IMG/VR virus record: IMGVR_UViG_3300046816_000127
Location: 1 to 21,845 of that record
Reading direction: 5' to 3' (one strand)
Length of the DNA stretch: 21,845 bases
Origin: a virus
Part shown: in pieces, positions 14,361 through 21,260 of the stretch
Position numbering within the stretch: position 1 is the first letter of the stretch
How the letters are laid out: the number at the start of each line of letters is the position of its first letter
Notes under the pieces: generated by a model
What the model saw: only the letters and a program-made list of their open reading frames with translations
Told to the model about the DNA's origin: nothing
The model's database searches: none
Program-made: the position numbers and the translations under genes

Positions 14361-15031
14361 GCGACCCGCTCGACTTCACCGGCAGATACAACACGCAGCT
14401 GACGCCCGATCAGGAAGCACAGTATCAGCAATGGGTTCAGCTGCAGTCGGCGCTCAACCATCGTGACATGAGCCAAGACACGTATAACTACGACATGCGG
14501 GGCGCGTTTCTTGGTGGTGCGGGGCGAGCCGGTAACGGGCATTATCCCGATACTTACAAGAAGCCGAACCACCCCAGCTTTTCGGATCAAAGCCAGTACA
14601 ATGGCGCGGACGGCCAGGTCGGCGGCAGCTGGACCCAGATCCCTAACGGCGGATGGTCCTTCGTCCCGGGACCAGCCAACCTGCAAAATCATGGCGCTCA
14701 GGGTCTGCAGAGCTATTTTCAGCGCTCGGACCCGACCGTCCAGCTGGTGTTGCCGCCGCAGCCTGCGCCGAACATGCAGGACTACGTGCGCCAGCAGATG
14801 GCACCGCCTCCGCAGCCACCACCAATTGGACCTCCCATGTCTGGCCCGCCGCAGCCACCACCACCAATTGGACCTCCCATGTCTGGCCCGCCCCAGCAGC
14901 CACCGCCGGTGGGTCCGCCCGTGCAAGGGCCGCAGGACTGGCGGATGATGGCTCCGCCGCCGTCGATGCAGGACTACGTGCGGCAACAGTTAGCGCCGTT
15001 GCCGCCGGGGACGCTGGGTCAGCCGCCGTGA
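14357..15031 (+). CDS. Portal-adjacent proline-rich phage protein (224 aa)
   Basis: The N-terminal half (MSDPLDF...TPDQEAQYQQW, RDMSQDTYNYDMRGAF, GNGHYPDTYKKPNHPSF, SQYNG) is a conserved phage domain that recurs in many tailed phages of Proteobacteria; I do not know its function, though it often lies in head/portal clusters. It is followed by GGSWTQIPNGGWSFVPGPANL and LQSYFQRSDPTVQLVLPP. The C-terminal 90 residues are proline-rich tandem repeats with two copies of MQDYVRQQ. Coupled to the portal by ATGA and to the next gene by GTGA. It is probably a virion or procapsid component, inferred from position. Confidence 0.75.
   Translation: MSDPLDFTGRYNTQLTPDQEAQYQQWVQLQSALNHRDMSQDTYNYDMRGAFLGGAGRAGNGHYPDTYKKPNHPSFSDQSQYNGADGQVGGSWTQIPNGGWSFVPGPANLQNHGAQGLQSYFQRSDPTVQLVLPPQPAPNMQDYVRQQMAPPPQPPPIGPPMSGPPQPPPPIGPPMSGPPQQPPPVGPPVQGPQDWRMMAPPPSMQDYVRQQLAPLPPGTLGQPP
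14813..14893 (+). repeat. Two tandem 39/42-bp repeats encoding proline-rich units
   Basis: CAGCCACCACC...AATTGGACCTCCCATGTCTGGCCCGCC occurs at 14813-14851 and 14852-14893; the second copy has one extra ACC triplet. The repeats keep frame and encode QPPP-IGPPMSGPP. The flanks carry a second duplication, ATGCAGGACTACGTGCG at 14774 and 14966, encoding MQDYVRQQ. Near-identity suggests recent duplication. Confidence 0.9.
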
Positions 15032-15231
15032 CTGAGAAAGAGAGCGGTCTCCTGCACAAGGCGATCGACGTCGGCGGCGGCATTGTCGCCAGCCTTCCCG
15101 CCGTTTTCATCATGCTTTTGTTCATCAACGCGATCTTTCTCGGCTCCACGATGTGGTTCCTTGAGCGCCAGCTTGAGCGCCGCACCGAGCTTTTGACCCA
15201 AATCCTGATGACCTGCCTGCCCAAGCCTTAG
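15028..15231 (+). CDS. Small membrane protein with one TM helix (67 aa)
   Basis: Starts at GTG 15028 in a GTGA overlap with the previous stop. Begins VTEKESGLLHKAIDVGG, has one long hydrophobic segment (ASLPAVFIMLLFINAIFLGS) followed by a charged helix FLERQLERRTELLTQIL and ending CLPKP. The amphipathic tail after the TM resembles small phage membrane proteins of unknown role that lie in head clusters. It could be a holin or a virion membrane-contact protein; the sequence does not decide. Last gene before the non-coding gap ahead of scaffold. Confidence 0.7.
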   Translation: MTEKESGLLHKAIDVGGGIVASLPAVFIMLLFINAIFLGSTMWFLERQLERRTELLTQILMTCLPKP

Positions 15232-15234
15232 GGC

Positions 15235-15284
15235 TTTTGTCTCGCGGCATTTGGGCCCGCGCGAGACACAACCGCTAGACAAAA
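15235..15284. terminator. Nested hairpin ahead of the capsid operon
   Basis: GTCTCGCG (15239-15246) pairs with CGCGAGAC (15260-15267) over a 13-nt loop. An overlapping outer pair TTTTGTCT (15235-15242) and AGACAAAA (15277-15284) competes with it. It lies 3-50 nt after the stop of the one-TM gene. There is no U-tract, so it may be a partial terminator, an mRNA-processing site or an operator overlapping the promoter below. Confidence 0.45.
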
Positions 15285-15304
15285 CCTACACTTGAGCGCA
15301 TAAA
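15276..15304 (+). promoter_or_regulatory. Candidate promoter for scaffold and capsid genes
   Basis: -35 TAGACA (15276-15281, five of six consensus bases), a 17-bp spacer, and -10 CATAAA (15299-15304, four of six). The predicted start is about 27 nt before the scaffold GTG. Position before scaffold/capsid, just after a hairpin, supports it; sequence match alone is modest. Confidence 0.35.
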
Positions 15305-15337
15305 TCTTGCTGGTCCCAGCGGATCGGCAAGAGCCCT

Positions 15338-16450
15338 GTGGCAGATACCGAGACAAATGACGTAATTGCGCCCTCGTCGAGCGCGCCCGAACCTACACCG
15401 GCGCCGTCACCGGCACCGGCCGACAGCTCTCCCGCGCCTTCGTCAAGCGCACCCGACAGCACTTCGCCCTCGTCAGGCGACAGCCGCCAGTCAGATCGCG
15501 ATGGATTGCTTGCCGCAGTCAAACGCGTCGTAGAGACCACCCCCGAAAAGACAGCGCTCCCCTCCTTGTCCCAGGACCAGGACGCGGACGCCGAGCCTTC
15601 GGGACCAGTCTCTCAGGACCAGGCAGCGGCTACGGCCCAGGCGGAAACTCCCCCGCCGGATGCAACCACGACCGAAGCCGACCCGAGCGAGGCCGAGCTA
15701 AAGAAGCTCAGGCCGGAGACGCGTCGGCGCTTTGAGCGTCTTCTCAGTCAACGCAACGAAGCCCGTCAAGCCGTCGAAAACCTGCAACCGGAGCTGCAAA
15801 CGCACCGGCAGCTGCAGGGCTATCTCAAAGAGCACCAGCTGGCGCCGGAAGACGTCAACATGCTCTTGGGCGTCGGCGCCTCGCTCCGTCGCGGCGACTA
15901 CCAAGGCTTTCTTGCCGGTGTGACGCCTTACGTCATGGCGGCGCAGGAAGCATTGGGTCTTCGCATCAACCCGGATCTGCAGAAGCAGGTCGACGACGGG
16001 ACGATCGACGAAGACACGGCCAAGGAGCTGACGCGCACGCGGCATCGCGCCGCGCAAGCCGAAGCCAGGCTGCAAGACGCTAATCGGGAAGTGGCGACAA
16101 CTCAGCAGGTCCAGCACGTCGGCAATATCCGTGCTGCGGTCGACACCTGGGAAGCCGGTATCCAGCGACGAGACCCCGACTACGGCCAAATGGCGGGTGC
16201 TGTTCGCCGCTATGCCCAGGGTCTGTTGCAAGAGCGCGGCACGCCGCGCACCCCGCAAGAGGCCGTCGCGCTGACGCAGACGGCGTATGACGAGGTCAAG
16301 GCTACGTTCGCAGCGGTGCGTCCTGCCCCGCGGCCGACGCGTTCAAGTCCGTCCAGCATCCATGTCTCAACCGGCACGCCGAACGCTCAACCACGCGACC
16401 TCAGAGAGGCGGTGGTCATGGCGATCGCGAACTCGCGGCGGCCATCTTGA
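15338..16450 (+). CDS. Scaffold-like protein (370 aa)
   Basis: Internal scaffold that guides capsid assembly and then leaves or is degraded. Not recognised by a strong motif; the call rests on place directly before the major capsid gene, length and composition. N-terminal 120 residues are Ser/Pro/Ala/Asp/Glu rich and disordered. Residues about 120-300 are helical and charged (ELKKLRPETRRRFERLLSQR, then LQPELQTHRQLQGYLKEH and a long RTRHRAAQAEARLQDANR coiled-coil segment), as usual for scaffolds. The C-terminus has a short SSPSSIHVSTGTP stretch and a basic end, where scaffolds often bind coat. Start is GTG 15338; the ribosome site is weak. Confidence 0.78.
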   Translation: MADTETNDVIAPSSSAPEPTPAPSPAPADSSPAPSSSAPDSTSPSSGDSRQSDRDGLLAAVKRVVETTPEKTALPSLSQDQDADAEPSGPVSQDQAAATAQAETPPPDATTTEADPSEAELKKLRPETRRRFERLLSQRNEARQAVENLQPELQTHRQLQGYLKEHQLAPEDVNMLLGVGASLRRGDYQGFLAGVTPYVMAAQEALGLRINPDLQKQVDDGTIDEDTAKELTRTRHRAAQAEARLQDANREVATTQQVQHVGNIRAAVDTWEAGIQRRDPDYGQMAGAVRRYAQGLLQERGTPRTPQEAVALTQTAYDEVKATFAAVRPAPRPTRSSPSSIHVSTGTPNAQPRDLREAVVMAIANSRRPS

Positions 16451-16467
16451 CATGAGGACGAAGCATC

Positions 16468-17547
16468 ATGGCGTTCACCGCTGGTGAACTTTCCAACATC
16501 GCCAACGCGGCGTTGGATTTCTATTACAACAAGGGCGACACCTTCAAGCAAAGCATCCAGGCCAAGCCTCTGCTGCGCTTGTTCGAGAGCAGCGCGAAGT
16601 CCTTCCCCGGCGGCAAGGGCAATATCAGTCTTGCGGTGAAAGGCGATTACGGCGCAGGCGGCGTGAACGATCACGTCGTCGGCTACACGCACAACGACAC
16701 GGTCAGCTTCTACACGCCCGCCAACATCAAGCGCGTCAACTTCCCGTGGCGTGAGCATCACATGGGTCTGACGCTCACCCATACCGAGCTGAAGATCGAC
16801 GGCATCAGCGTCACCGACGAGGAAGGCGACGGCAGCTCGACCTCGAACCATAGCGATCGCGACGTCACGGTCCTCGTCAACTTGCTGCAGGACAAGCTCG
16901 AAGATTTCGGCGAGCAATATGCGCGCAGCATGAACGCGCTGATGTGGGGCGACGGCACCGGCGATGCGAAAGCCTTGGCGGGCATGCAGTCGATCATCGC
17001 TGCGGTTCCCAACGTAGGGACGCTCGGCGGGCTCGCGCGCACCACTTCCTGGTGGCAGAACCGCGCGGCGACGGCGGCGTTCGGCACGGCAGGCGGCCGC
17101 GGGGCGGTGACGTCGGCGACGACCAACGGCGGCGCGCTCTTGCAATTCCTGCAGTCGGAATATCGCCAGCTGATCCGCTACGGCGGCAAGCCGTCGAAGA
17201 TGCTGGCGGGCAGCGCATTCATCGGCGCGATGGAAGTCGAGCTGCGCGCGAACGGCAATTACACGATGACCGGCTTCACGGGACCCCAGGACGGCTCGAT
17301 GGGGCAGGTGAAGTTCATGAACACGGTGATCGAGTACGACCCGACGCTCGATGATCTCGGCTTCACGAAGCGCGCTTATTGGTGGGATCCACGGCACATC
17401 TACTTGATGAAGCAAGACGGCGAGTGGGATCACAAGTTCACGCCCGCGCGGCCTTACAACCAGTTCGTCATGTACAAGAGCATGACGCATACCGGGCAAA
17501 TCGTTGCACAGCAGGTCAACTCCGCTCTTGTTGTCGAAATCGCCTGA
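16468..17547 (+). CDS. Major capsid protein
   Basis: A 359-residue coat protein, probably HK97 fold. Start ATG 16468 with GAGGA 9 nt upstream. Begins MAFTAGELSNIANAALDFYYNKG, continues through SFPGGKGNISLAVKGDYG, and has FPWREHHMGLTLTHTELKIDGI, NLLQDKLEDFGEQYARSMNALMWGDGTG, then LAGSAFIGAMEVELRANGNY, ending with RPYNQFVMYKSMTHTGQIVAQQVNSALVVEI. The helix followed by a beta-rich second half and the position after the scaffold are standard. Codon use is regular, consistent with high expression. A stem-loop follows the stop, which would let capsid mRNA accumulate above the downstream genes. Confidence 0.9.
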   Translation: MAFTAGELSNIANAALDFYYNKGDTFKQSIQAKPLLRLFESSAKSFPGGKGNISLAVKGDYGAGGVNDHVVGYTHNDTVSFYTPANIKRVNFPWREHHMGLTLTHTELKIDGISVTDEEGDGSSTSNHSDRDVTVLVNLLQDKLEDFGEQYARSMNALMWGDGTGDAKALAGMQSIIAAVPNVGTLGGLARTTSWWQNRAATAAFGTAGGRGAVTSATTNGGALLQFLQSEYRQLIRYGGKPSKMLAGSAFIGAMEVELRANGNYTMTGFTGPQDGSMGQVKFMNTVIEYDPTLDDLGFTKRAYWWDPRHIYLMKQDGEWDHKFTPARPYNQFVMYKSMTHTGQIVAQQVNSALVVEIA

Positions 17548-17577
17548 CGCCTTTTCCCCGTAGGCGACAAACTTGGG

Positions 17578-17626
17578 GGCCAGCCCGTTCCACCCCTCTA
17601 CCCCGAAGCGGGCTGGTCCTCTCTTT
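17578..17626 (+). terminator. Stem-loop after the major capsid gene
   Basis: GGCCAGCCCG (17578-17587) pairs with CGGGCTGGTC (17609-17618) with one G-U pair and a 21-nt loop, followed by CTCTCTTT. It lies about 30 nt past the capsid stop and just before the AAGGAG of the next gene, so it is probably a leaky terminator or mRNA-stabilising hairpin. Confidence 0.65.
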
Positions 17627-17641
17627 AGCAAAGGAGATTTC

Positions 17642-17881
17642 ATGCCGAGCACATCCAAGGCTCAAAGCCGTCTGATGCACGGGGTCGCGTCGGGCGGCAT
17701 CAAAGGCAGCGGCGTGCCGAAGAAAGTCGCGAAGGATTTCGTCGCCGCCGACAAGGGCAAGAGCCAGGCGAAGCTGCCCGCGCGTAAAGTCCCGCTCGCG
17801 GCGGGGCCCAGCATGGCCGACACGGTGATGCCGCCCTCGATGCCGCCATCGCCGGGAATGATGAAGCGGGGTGGCGTCTGA
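17642..17881 (+). CDS. SKAQ-type small phage protein (79 aa)
   Basis: ATG 17642 follows a strong AAAGGAG at good spacing; the longer frame to 17573 runs through the stem-loop and is not supported. Begins MPSTSKAQSRLMHGVASGG and has GVPKKVAKDFVAADKGK, a pattern shared by small basic phage proteins that start with (P)SKSKAQQ. Function of those is unknown. The C-terminus is Pro/Met rich (MPPSMPPSPGMMKRGG). Position after the capsid gene suggests a head or DNA-binding minor protein, but this is inference. TGATG overlap with the next gene. Confidence 0.72.
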   Translation: MPSTSKAQSRLMHGVASGGIKGSGVPKKVAKDFVAADKGKSQAKLPARKVPLAAGPSMADTVMPPSMPPSPGMMKRGGV

Positions 17882-18534
17882 TGCCCGCCTTTCATCTTTT
17901 GCGCTGCATGGTGAACCTTGGCGGCGACGACAGCACGATCGTCTATCGCGATCGCTCGCGGCCGATCGTTTTTCCCGAGCTGCCGATCCTGCAATTCCTG
18001 CACGGCGAGGAAGCGATCACCGACGTCCATGTCGTGGGCGCTTGGGACGCGCCCAACGATGAAGTGCTGCAGCGGCTGCAGTCGATCTACGCGCCGGAGG
18101 TGATCGAGAAGGTCTTCCCCGGCGCGCGTCCGCGGCTGCCGCTGTCGGATGCGAGCATCCCGCGCTGCACGATGAAGGTCTTCAAGCCGCGCCCGGTCGA
18201 GCCGGACAGTCCCGATCCGAAGCTGCGCCCGCTCGATCAATTCACGATGCCCGAGGACGCGCCCGAGGGACCAGTGGTCCCGCGCGAGACCGAGCCGACG
18301 CCGGACGAGATCGCGGCGCATGCGCAGGACGAGGACGAGATCGAGGACGACGCGCTGGGGCTGGGGCCCCAAGCCGGGGACCAGCCGCATATCGTGCGCG
18401 ACACCAGCGGTCGCGGATCCTCGCGTCGCGCCAGCGCCGCACGCATTTCCCCAACTTTGCCGGACGTCAACGCAGGCGGCAGCCATCCGCCCGGCTTCGA
18501 GAACTACACCTCGAAAGTTCTTCCGCGCGAGTAA
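17881..18534 (+). CDS. Acidic phage structural-region protein of unknown function (217 aa)
   Basis: The N-terminal domain (about 1-110) contains MPAFHLLRCMVNLGGD and PELPILQFLHGEEAITDV, a layout seen in phage proteins encoded between capsid and adaptor. It ends with a conserved-looking EVIEKVFPGARPRLPLSD stretch. The C-terminal half is acidic and disordered, with QDEDEIEDDALGLGP and an STLPDVNAGG-like end. I do not recognise a named family. Between coat and adaptor, a minor head or neck role is possible. Coupled to the SKAQ gene by TGATG; 3 nt before the adaptor start. Confidence 0.72.
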   Translation: MPAFHLLRCMVNLGGDDSTIVYRDRSRPIVFPELPILQFLHGEEAITDVHVVGAWDAPNDEVLQRLQSIYAPEVIEKVFPGARPRLPLSDASIPRCTMKVFKPRPVEPDSPDPKLRPLDQFTMPEDAPEGPVVPRETEPTPDEIAAHAQDEDEIEDDALGLGPQAGDQPHIVRDTSGRGSSRRASAARISPTLPDVNAGGSHPPGFENYTSKVLPRE

Positions 18535-18537
18535 GCC

Positions 18538-19290
18538 ATGGGCAGAATGCTTTCCGACATGCTGACCGATCTCCGGGCCGAGGTCGGTCACAGCACCAAT
18601 GTCGCGCATGGGATCAACGACCGCGACACGCTGCTCTATTATCTTAACCGCACGCAGGTCCAGCTGTACCAGGACTACGACTGGCCGCAGCTGATCATCG
18701 ATCGCGACATCAAGCTCGTCGACGGGCAGCGCTACTACCCTTACCCCAGCGATCTCGCCTTCGACGACATCACGCATATCTGGGTGCTGATCAATACGGT
18801 CTATAGCGAGCTGGCCTACGGCATCGGCCCTTATGACATGGTGCTGTGGAACTCCGACGACGGCTTCAAGTGCTGGCCGACGCGCAAATGGATGCACCAC
18901 GCCGACACCAACATGATCGAGTTGTGGCCGATCCCGGACGGGACGGCGATGGACCCGAACGCGATCGTCCGCCTGCGCGGGACCAAGACCGTTACCAAGA
19001 TGATCGAGGACAGCGACGAGGCGACGCTGCCGGATAATATTATCGTGCTGTTCTCGGCGGTCGAGATCCTGCAGCGCGACAACGCCAAGGATGCGAGCCT
19101 CAAGCTCAACAAGGCGAACGAGGCGCTGCGCCGCCATCGCGTGCGGCAATTCAGCCATAAGCAAGTCCGGCCCACCGCGATCGGCGCGGGCGGCGGCGAC
19201 GCGCAGTCCCGGCCCGGGCATCAGCCGGTCCTGGGGCTCGACTACATCCCGCCGGGCTACGGGTCCGGTCCCGGTAGCGTGCAGCGCTGA
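18538..19290 (+). CDS. Head-tail adaptor, SU10/P22 gp4-like (250 aa)
   Basis: Ring protein between the portal and the tail nozzle. Start ATG 18538. The first 60 residues (MLSDMLTDLRAEVG..., DTLLYYLNRTQVQLYQDYDWP) match the N-terminal pattern of podoviral adaptors with an LNRTQ helix. Then a beta-rich middle (GQRYYPYPSDLAFDDITHIWV, KWMHHADTNMIELWPIPDG) and a helical end (EILQRDNAKDASLKLNKAN, EALRRHRVRQFSHKQ). The Gly/Pro-rich C-terminus probably inserts into a neighbouring ring. Order capsid-adaptor-nozzle matches P22-like and related podoviruses. Overlaps the next start by TGATG. Confidence 0.8.
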   Translation: MGRMLSDMLTDLRAEVGHSTNVAHGINDRDTLLYYLNRTQVQLYQDYDWPQLIIDRDIKLVDGQRYYPYPSDLAFDDITHIWVLINTVYSELAYGIGPYDMVLWNSDDGFKCWPTRKWMHHADTNMIELWPIPDGTAMDPNAIVRLRGTKTVTKMIEDSDEATLPDNIIVLFSAVEILQRDNAKDASLKLNKANEALRRHRVRQFSHKQVRPTAIGAGGGDAQSRPGHQPVLGLDYIPPGYGSGPGSVQR

Positions 19291-20714
19291 TGCCGGACCA
19301 GCGGGTCTTCAGTGTCACCGATTTCAAGGAAGGCTTCGATGTCCGCAAGACACCGCTGACCGCGCCGGGCGGCTCGCTGCGCATCTTGGAGAATGCCGTT
19401 CTCAATCAGGGCGGCGAGATCGAGAAGCGCTACGCCTTCGTCCCGATGACGACGATGCCGCCGGTCTATCTCTATTTGCTCGGTCATCGCGATACGCTGC
19501 ATGCTTTCGGCGTCAACACCGGCGGCGCTGTGATCCCGCAAGGGGCGTGCCCCGTGCCGATCGTCGCGCATAACATCGTCTTTGCGGGAACCGGCCCTTA
19601 CGACATTCTCGATGTCGAGCCTTACGACGAGCTGTTCTTCGTTTGCTTCCAGGATCTCGGCACCGGCGTCACCTACTGCTGGTATAACGGCGCGATGGTG
19701 CTGGAAGTCGACAGCAGCTATTCGCACGGCACCTACGCGCGGACCTGGAAGTCGAAGATGTATCGCCTCGACGGCAAATATCTTCGCTTCAGCGGCGTCA
19801 ACAACCCGGCGCAAAACGATCCGAACTCGACCGACGAGCCCGGCGCGGGCTTCATCAACACGGCGCTCAACGATCCGCTCGGCGAGCCGCTGATATCGAT
19901 GGAAGTCTACTATTCCAACATGGCGGTGATGTCGCAGCTGCAGACGCAGATCTGGGCGCTCGATCCCGACCCGACCAAAGACACGCTGGGGCAGCTGCTG
20001 CGCATCGGCGTGATCGCGCCGCAATCGGTGCTGCAGTTCGGCACCGGCGATATCTTGTTCCTCTCCGACAGCGGCGTTCGCTCGCTCAAGTCGAATGTCA
20101 TCAATCTGGCGGCTTCGGTCAACGATGTCGGCTCGCCGATCGATCTGGCGCTGATCCCGTGGATCCGGTCCAACGCGGCCGCCGTGCCGCATGCGGTGGC
20201 GACGGTGCAGCCGATCCAAGGGCGCTACTGGCTGGCGCTGGGTCCGACGATTTATGTGCTGTCGTATTTTCCCGCGGGACATATCACGGCGTGGTCCACC
20301 CTTAGCCCCGGCTTCAACGTGCGCACCTTTGCCCTGATCGGCAACATGGTCTTTTGCGACGACAACGCGGGCAACATCTATCTTTATGGCGGCGCAACGC
20401 GCACGGAGTTCGACAGCTGCAAGATCACGGTCCGCACGCCGCATATGTCGGCCGACAGTCCGACCGAGTGGAAGCGCATCAAGAGCGTCGACGTGATGTG
20501 CCAAGGCCAATGGTCCGTCAGCATCGGCATGCTGCCGAACCGCACCGATCTGTTCGAGCTCTGCGCCACGATCCAGGACAACACCTATGGGCTGCAGAGC
20601 ATCCCGTTCGCGGGCTACGGCACGCATATCGGCGTCCACATGGAGCACGAGGCCCCGGGTGAGGCGATCATGGCGGCGCTGCATTTCAACCTGCAAGAGG
20701 GCGTGACCAAGTGA
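19290..20714 (+). CDS. Tail nozzle / DNA-stabilisation protein, P22 gp10-like (474 aa)
   Basis: Closes the portal-adaptor channel and holds packaged DNA. Start ATG 19290 (TGATG overlap). The 474-residue length is close to P22 gp10. Starts VFSVTDFKEGFDVRKTPLTAPGG, with GGSLRILENAVLNQGGEIEKR, then repeated beta blades: YDELFFVCFQDL, WKSKMYRLDGKYLRFSGVNNP, GTGDILFLSDSGVRSLKS, a RYWLALGPTIYVLSYFPAG blade and GNMVFCDDNAGNIYLYGG, consistent with a beta-propeller-like hub. The GDILFLSDSGVRSL blade is a strong marker of this family. The next gene is coupled by GTGA. Confidence 0.85.
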   Translation: MPDQRVFSVTDFKEGFDVRKTPLTAPGGSLRILENAVLNQGGEIEKRYAFVPMTTMPPVYLYLLGHRDTLHAFGVNTGGAVIPQGACPVPIVAHNIVFAGTGPYDILDVEPYDELFFVCFQDLGTGVTYCWYNGAMVLEVDSSYSHGTYARTWKSKMYRLDGKYLRFSGVNNPAQNDPNSTDEPGAGFINTALNDPLGEPLISMEVYYSNMAVMSQLQTQIWALDPDPTKDTLGQLLRIGVIAPQSVLQFGTGDILFLSDSGVRSLKSNVINLAASVNDVGSPIDLALIPWIRSNAAAVPHAVATVQPIQGRYWLALGPTIYVLSYFPAGHITAWSTLSPGFNVRTFALIGNMVFCDDNAGNIYLYGGATRTEFDSCKITVRTPHMSADSPTEWKRIKSVDVMCQGQWSVSIGMLPNRTDLFELCATIQDNTYGLQSIPFAGYGTHIGVHMEHEAPGEAIMAALHFNLQEGVTK

Positions 20715-21259
20715 GCATCGTCGCGTCGCATCATGTCACGAGGCCGGCGCTTGCTTATATCGTGCGCAACTTGCGCCCGCGCGATCGCGCCGAGATCTTC
20801 GCCCTGCGCTGGGACGATAACGAAGACACGTTCCTCGATAGTCTTCTCCCTGTCGCTGGCGAGCTGTGGCGGATCTGGACGCTCGATGACGAGCCTGTCG
20901 CGATCAACGGTGTGGTCCCGATACGTCCCGGCGTCGTGGTCGCGGGCGCGTTCGGCACGGCGAAGTGGCGTGGCGTGATCCGCTCGATGACGCGCTGGTC
21001 CTTGGATTTCGTGATCCCGGTCCTGAAGAATGCGAACTATCACCGCGGCGAAGCCTATGTCCTGGCCGCGAACACCGACAGCCGTCGCTGGATCGAGATG
21101 CTGGGCGGCGAGATCGAGAGCGTGCTGAAAGGCTATGGCCGACAGCGCGAAGACTTTCTTTTGTACGCCTGGGACCTGACCCGGGACCATCGCGCTTCCC
21201 GCGTGACACGGCACTTGAAGCCGCGCCGTGGCTTCACGGCAAGCATAGGAGTGCAATGA
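20711..21259 (+). CDS. GNAT-fold phage protein, T7 gp13/DUF2833-like (182 aa)
   Basis: Start GTG 20711, overlapping the nozzle stop (GTGA). The fold pattern fits GNAT acetyltransferases: an N-terminal helix with LRPRDRAEIFALRW, strands at about ELWRIWTLDDEPVAINGV and PGVVVAGAFGT, a long helix KWRGVIRSMTRWSLDFVIPVL, then AYVLAANTDSRRWIEMLGGE and a last strand EDFLLYAWDL. The canonical acetyl-CoA loop (R/QxxGxG/A) is not clear, so it may be a non-enzymatic virion protein as for T7 gp13 relatives. The position between nozzle and internal virion genes supports a virion or internal-core assembly role. Confidence 0.72.
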   Translation: MSIVASHHVTRPALAYIVRNLRPRDRAEIFALRWDDNEDTFLDSLLPVAGELWRIWTLDDEPVAINGVVPIRPGVVVAGAFGTAKWRGVIRSMTRWSLDFVIPVLKNANYHRGEAYVLAANTDSRRWIEMLGGEIESVLKGYGRQREDFLLYAWDLTRDHRASRVTRHLKPRRGFTASIGVQ

Positions 21260-21260
21260 G

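Noticed and set aside
17662-19221. A 519-codon antisense frame across three + strand genes
   Set aside because: It spans three coupled + strand genes with ribosome sites and family features; its own translation has no recognisable domain.
19257-20696. A 479-codon antisense frame opposite the nozzle gene
   Set aside because: The nozzle protein has family markers; the antisense product is a compositional shadow.
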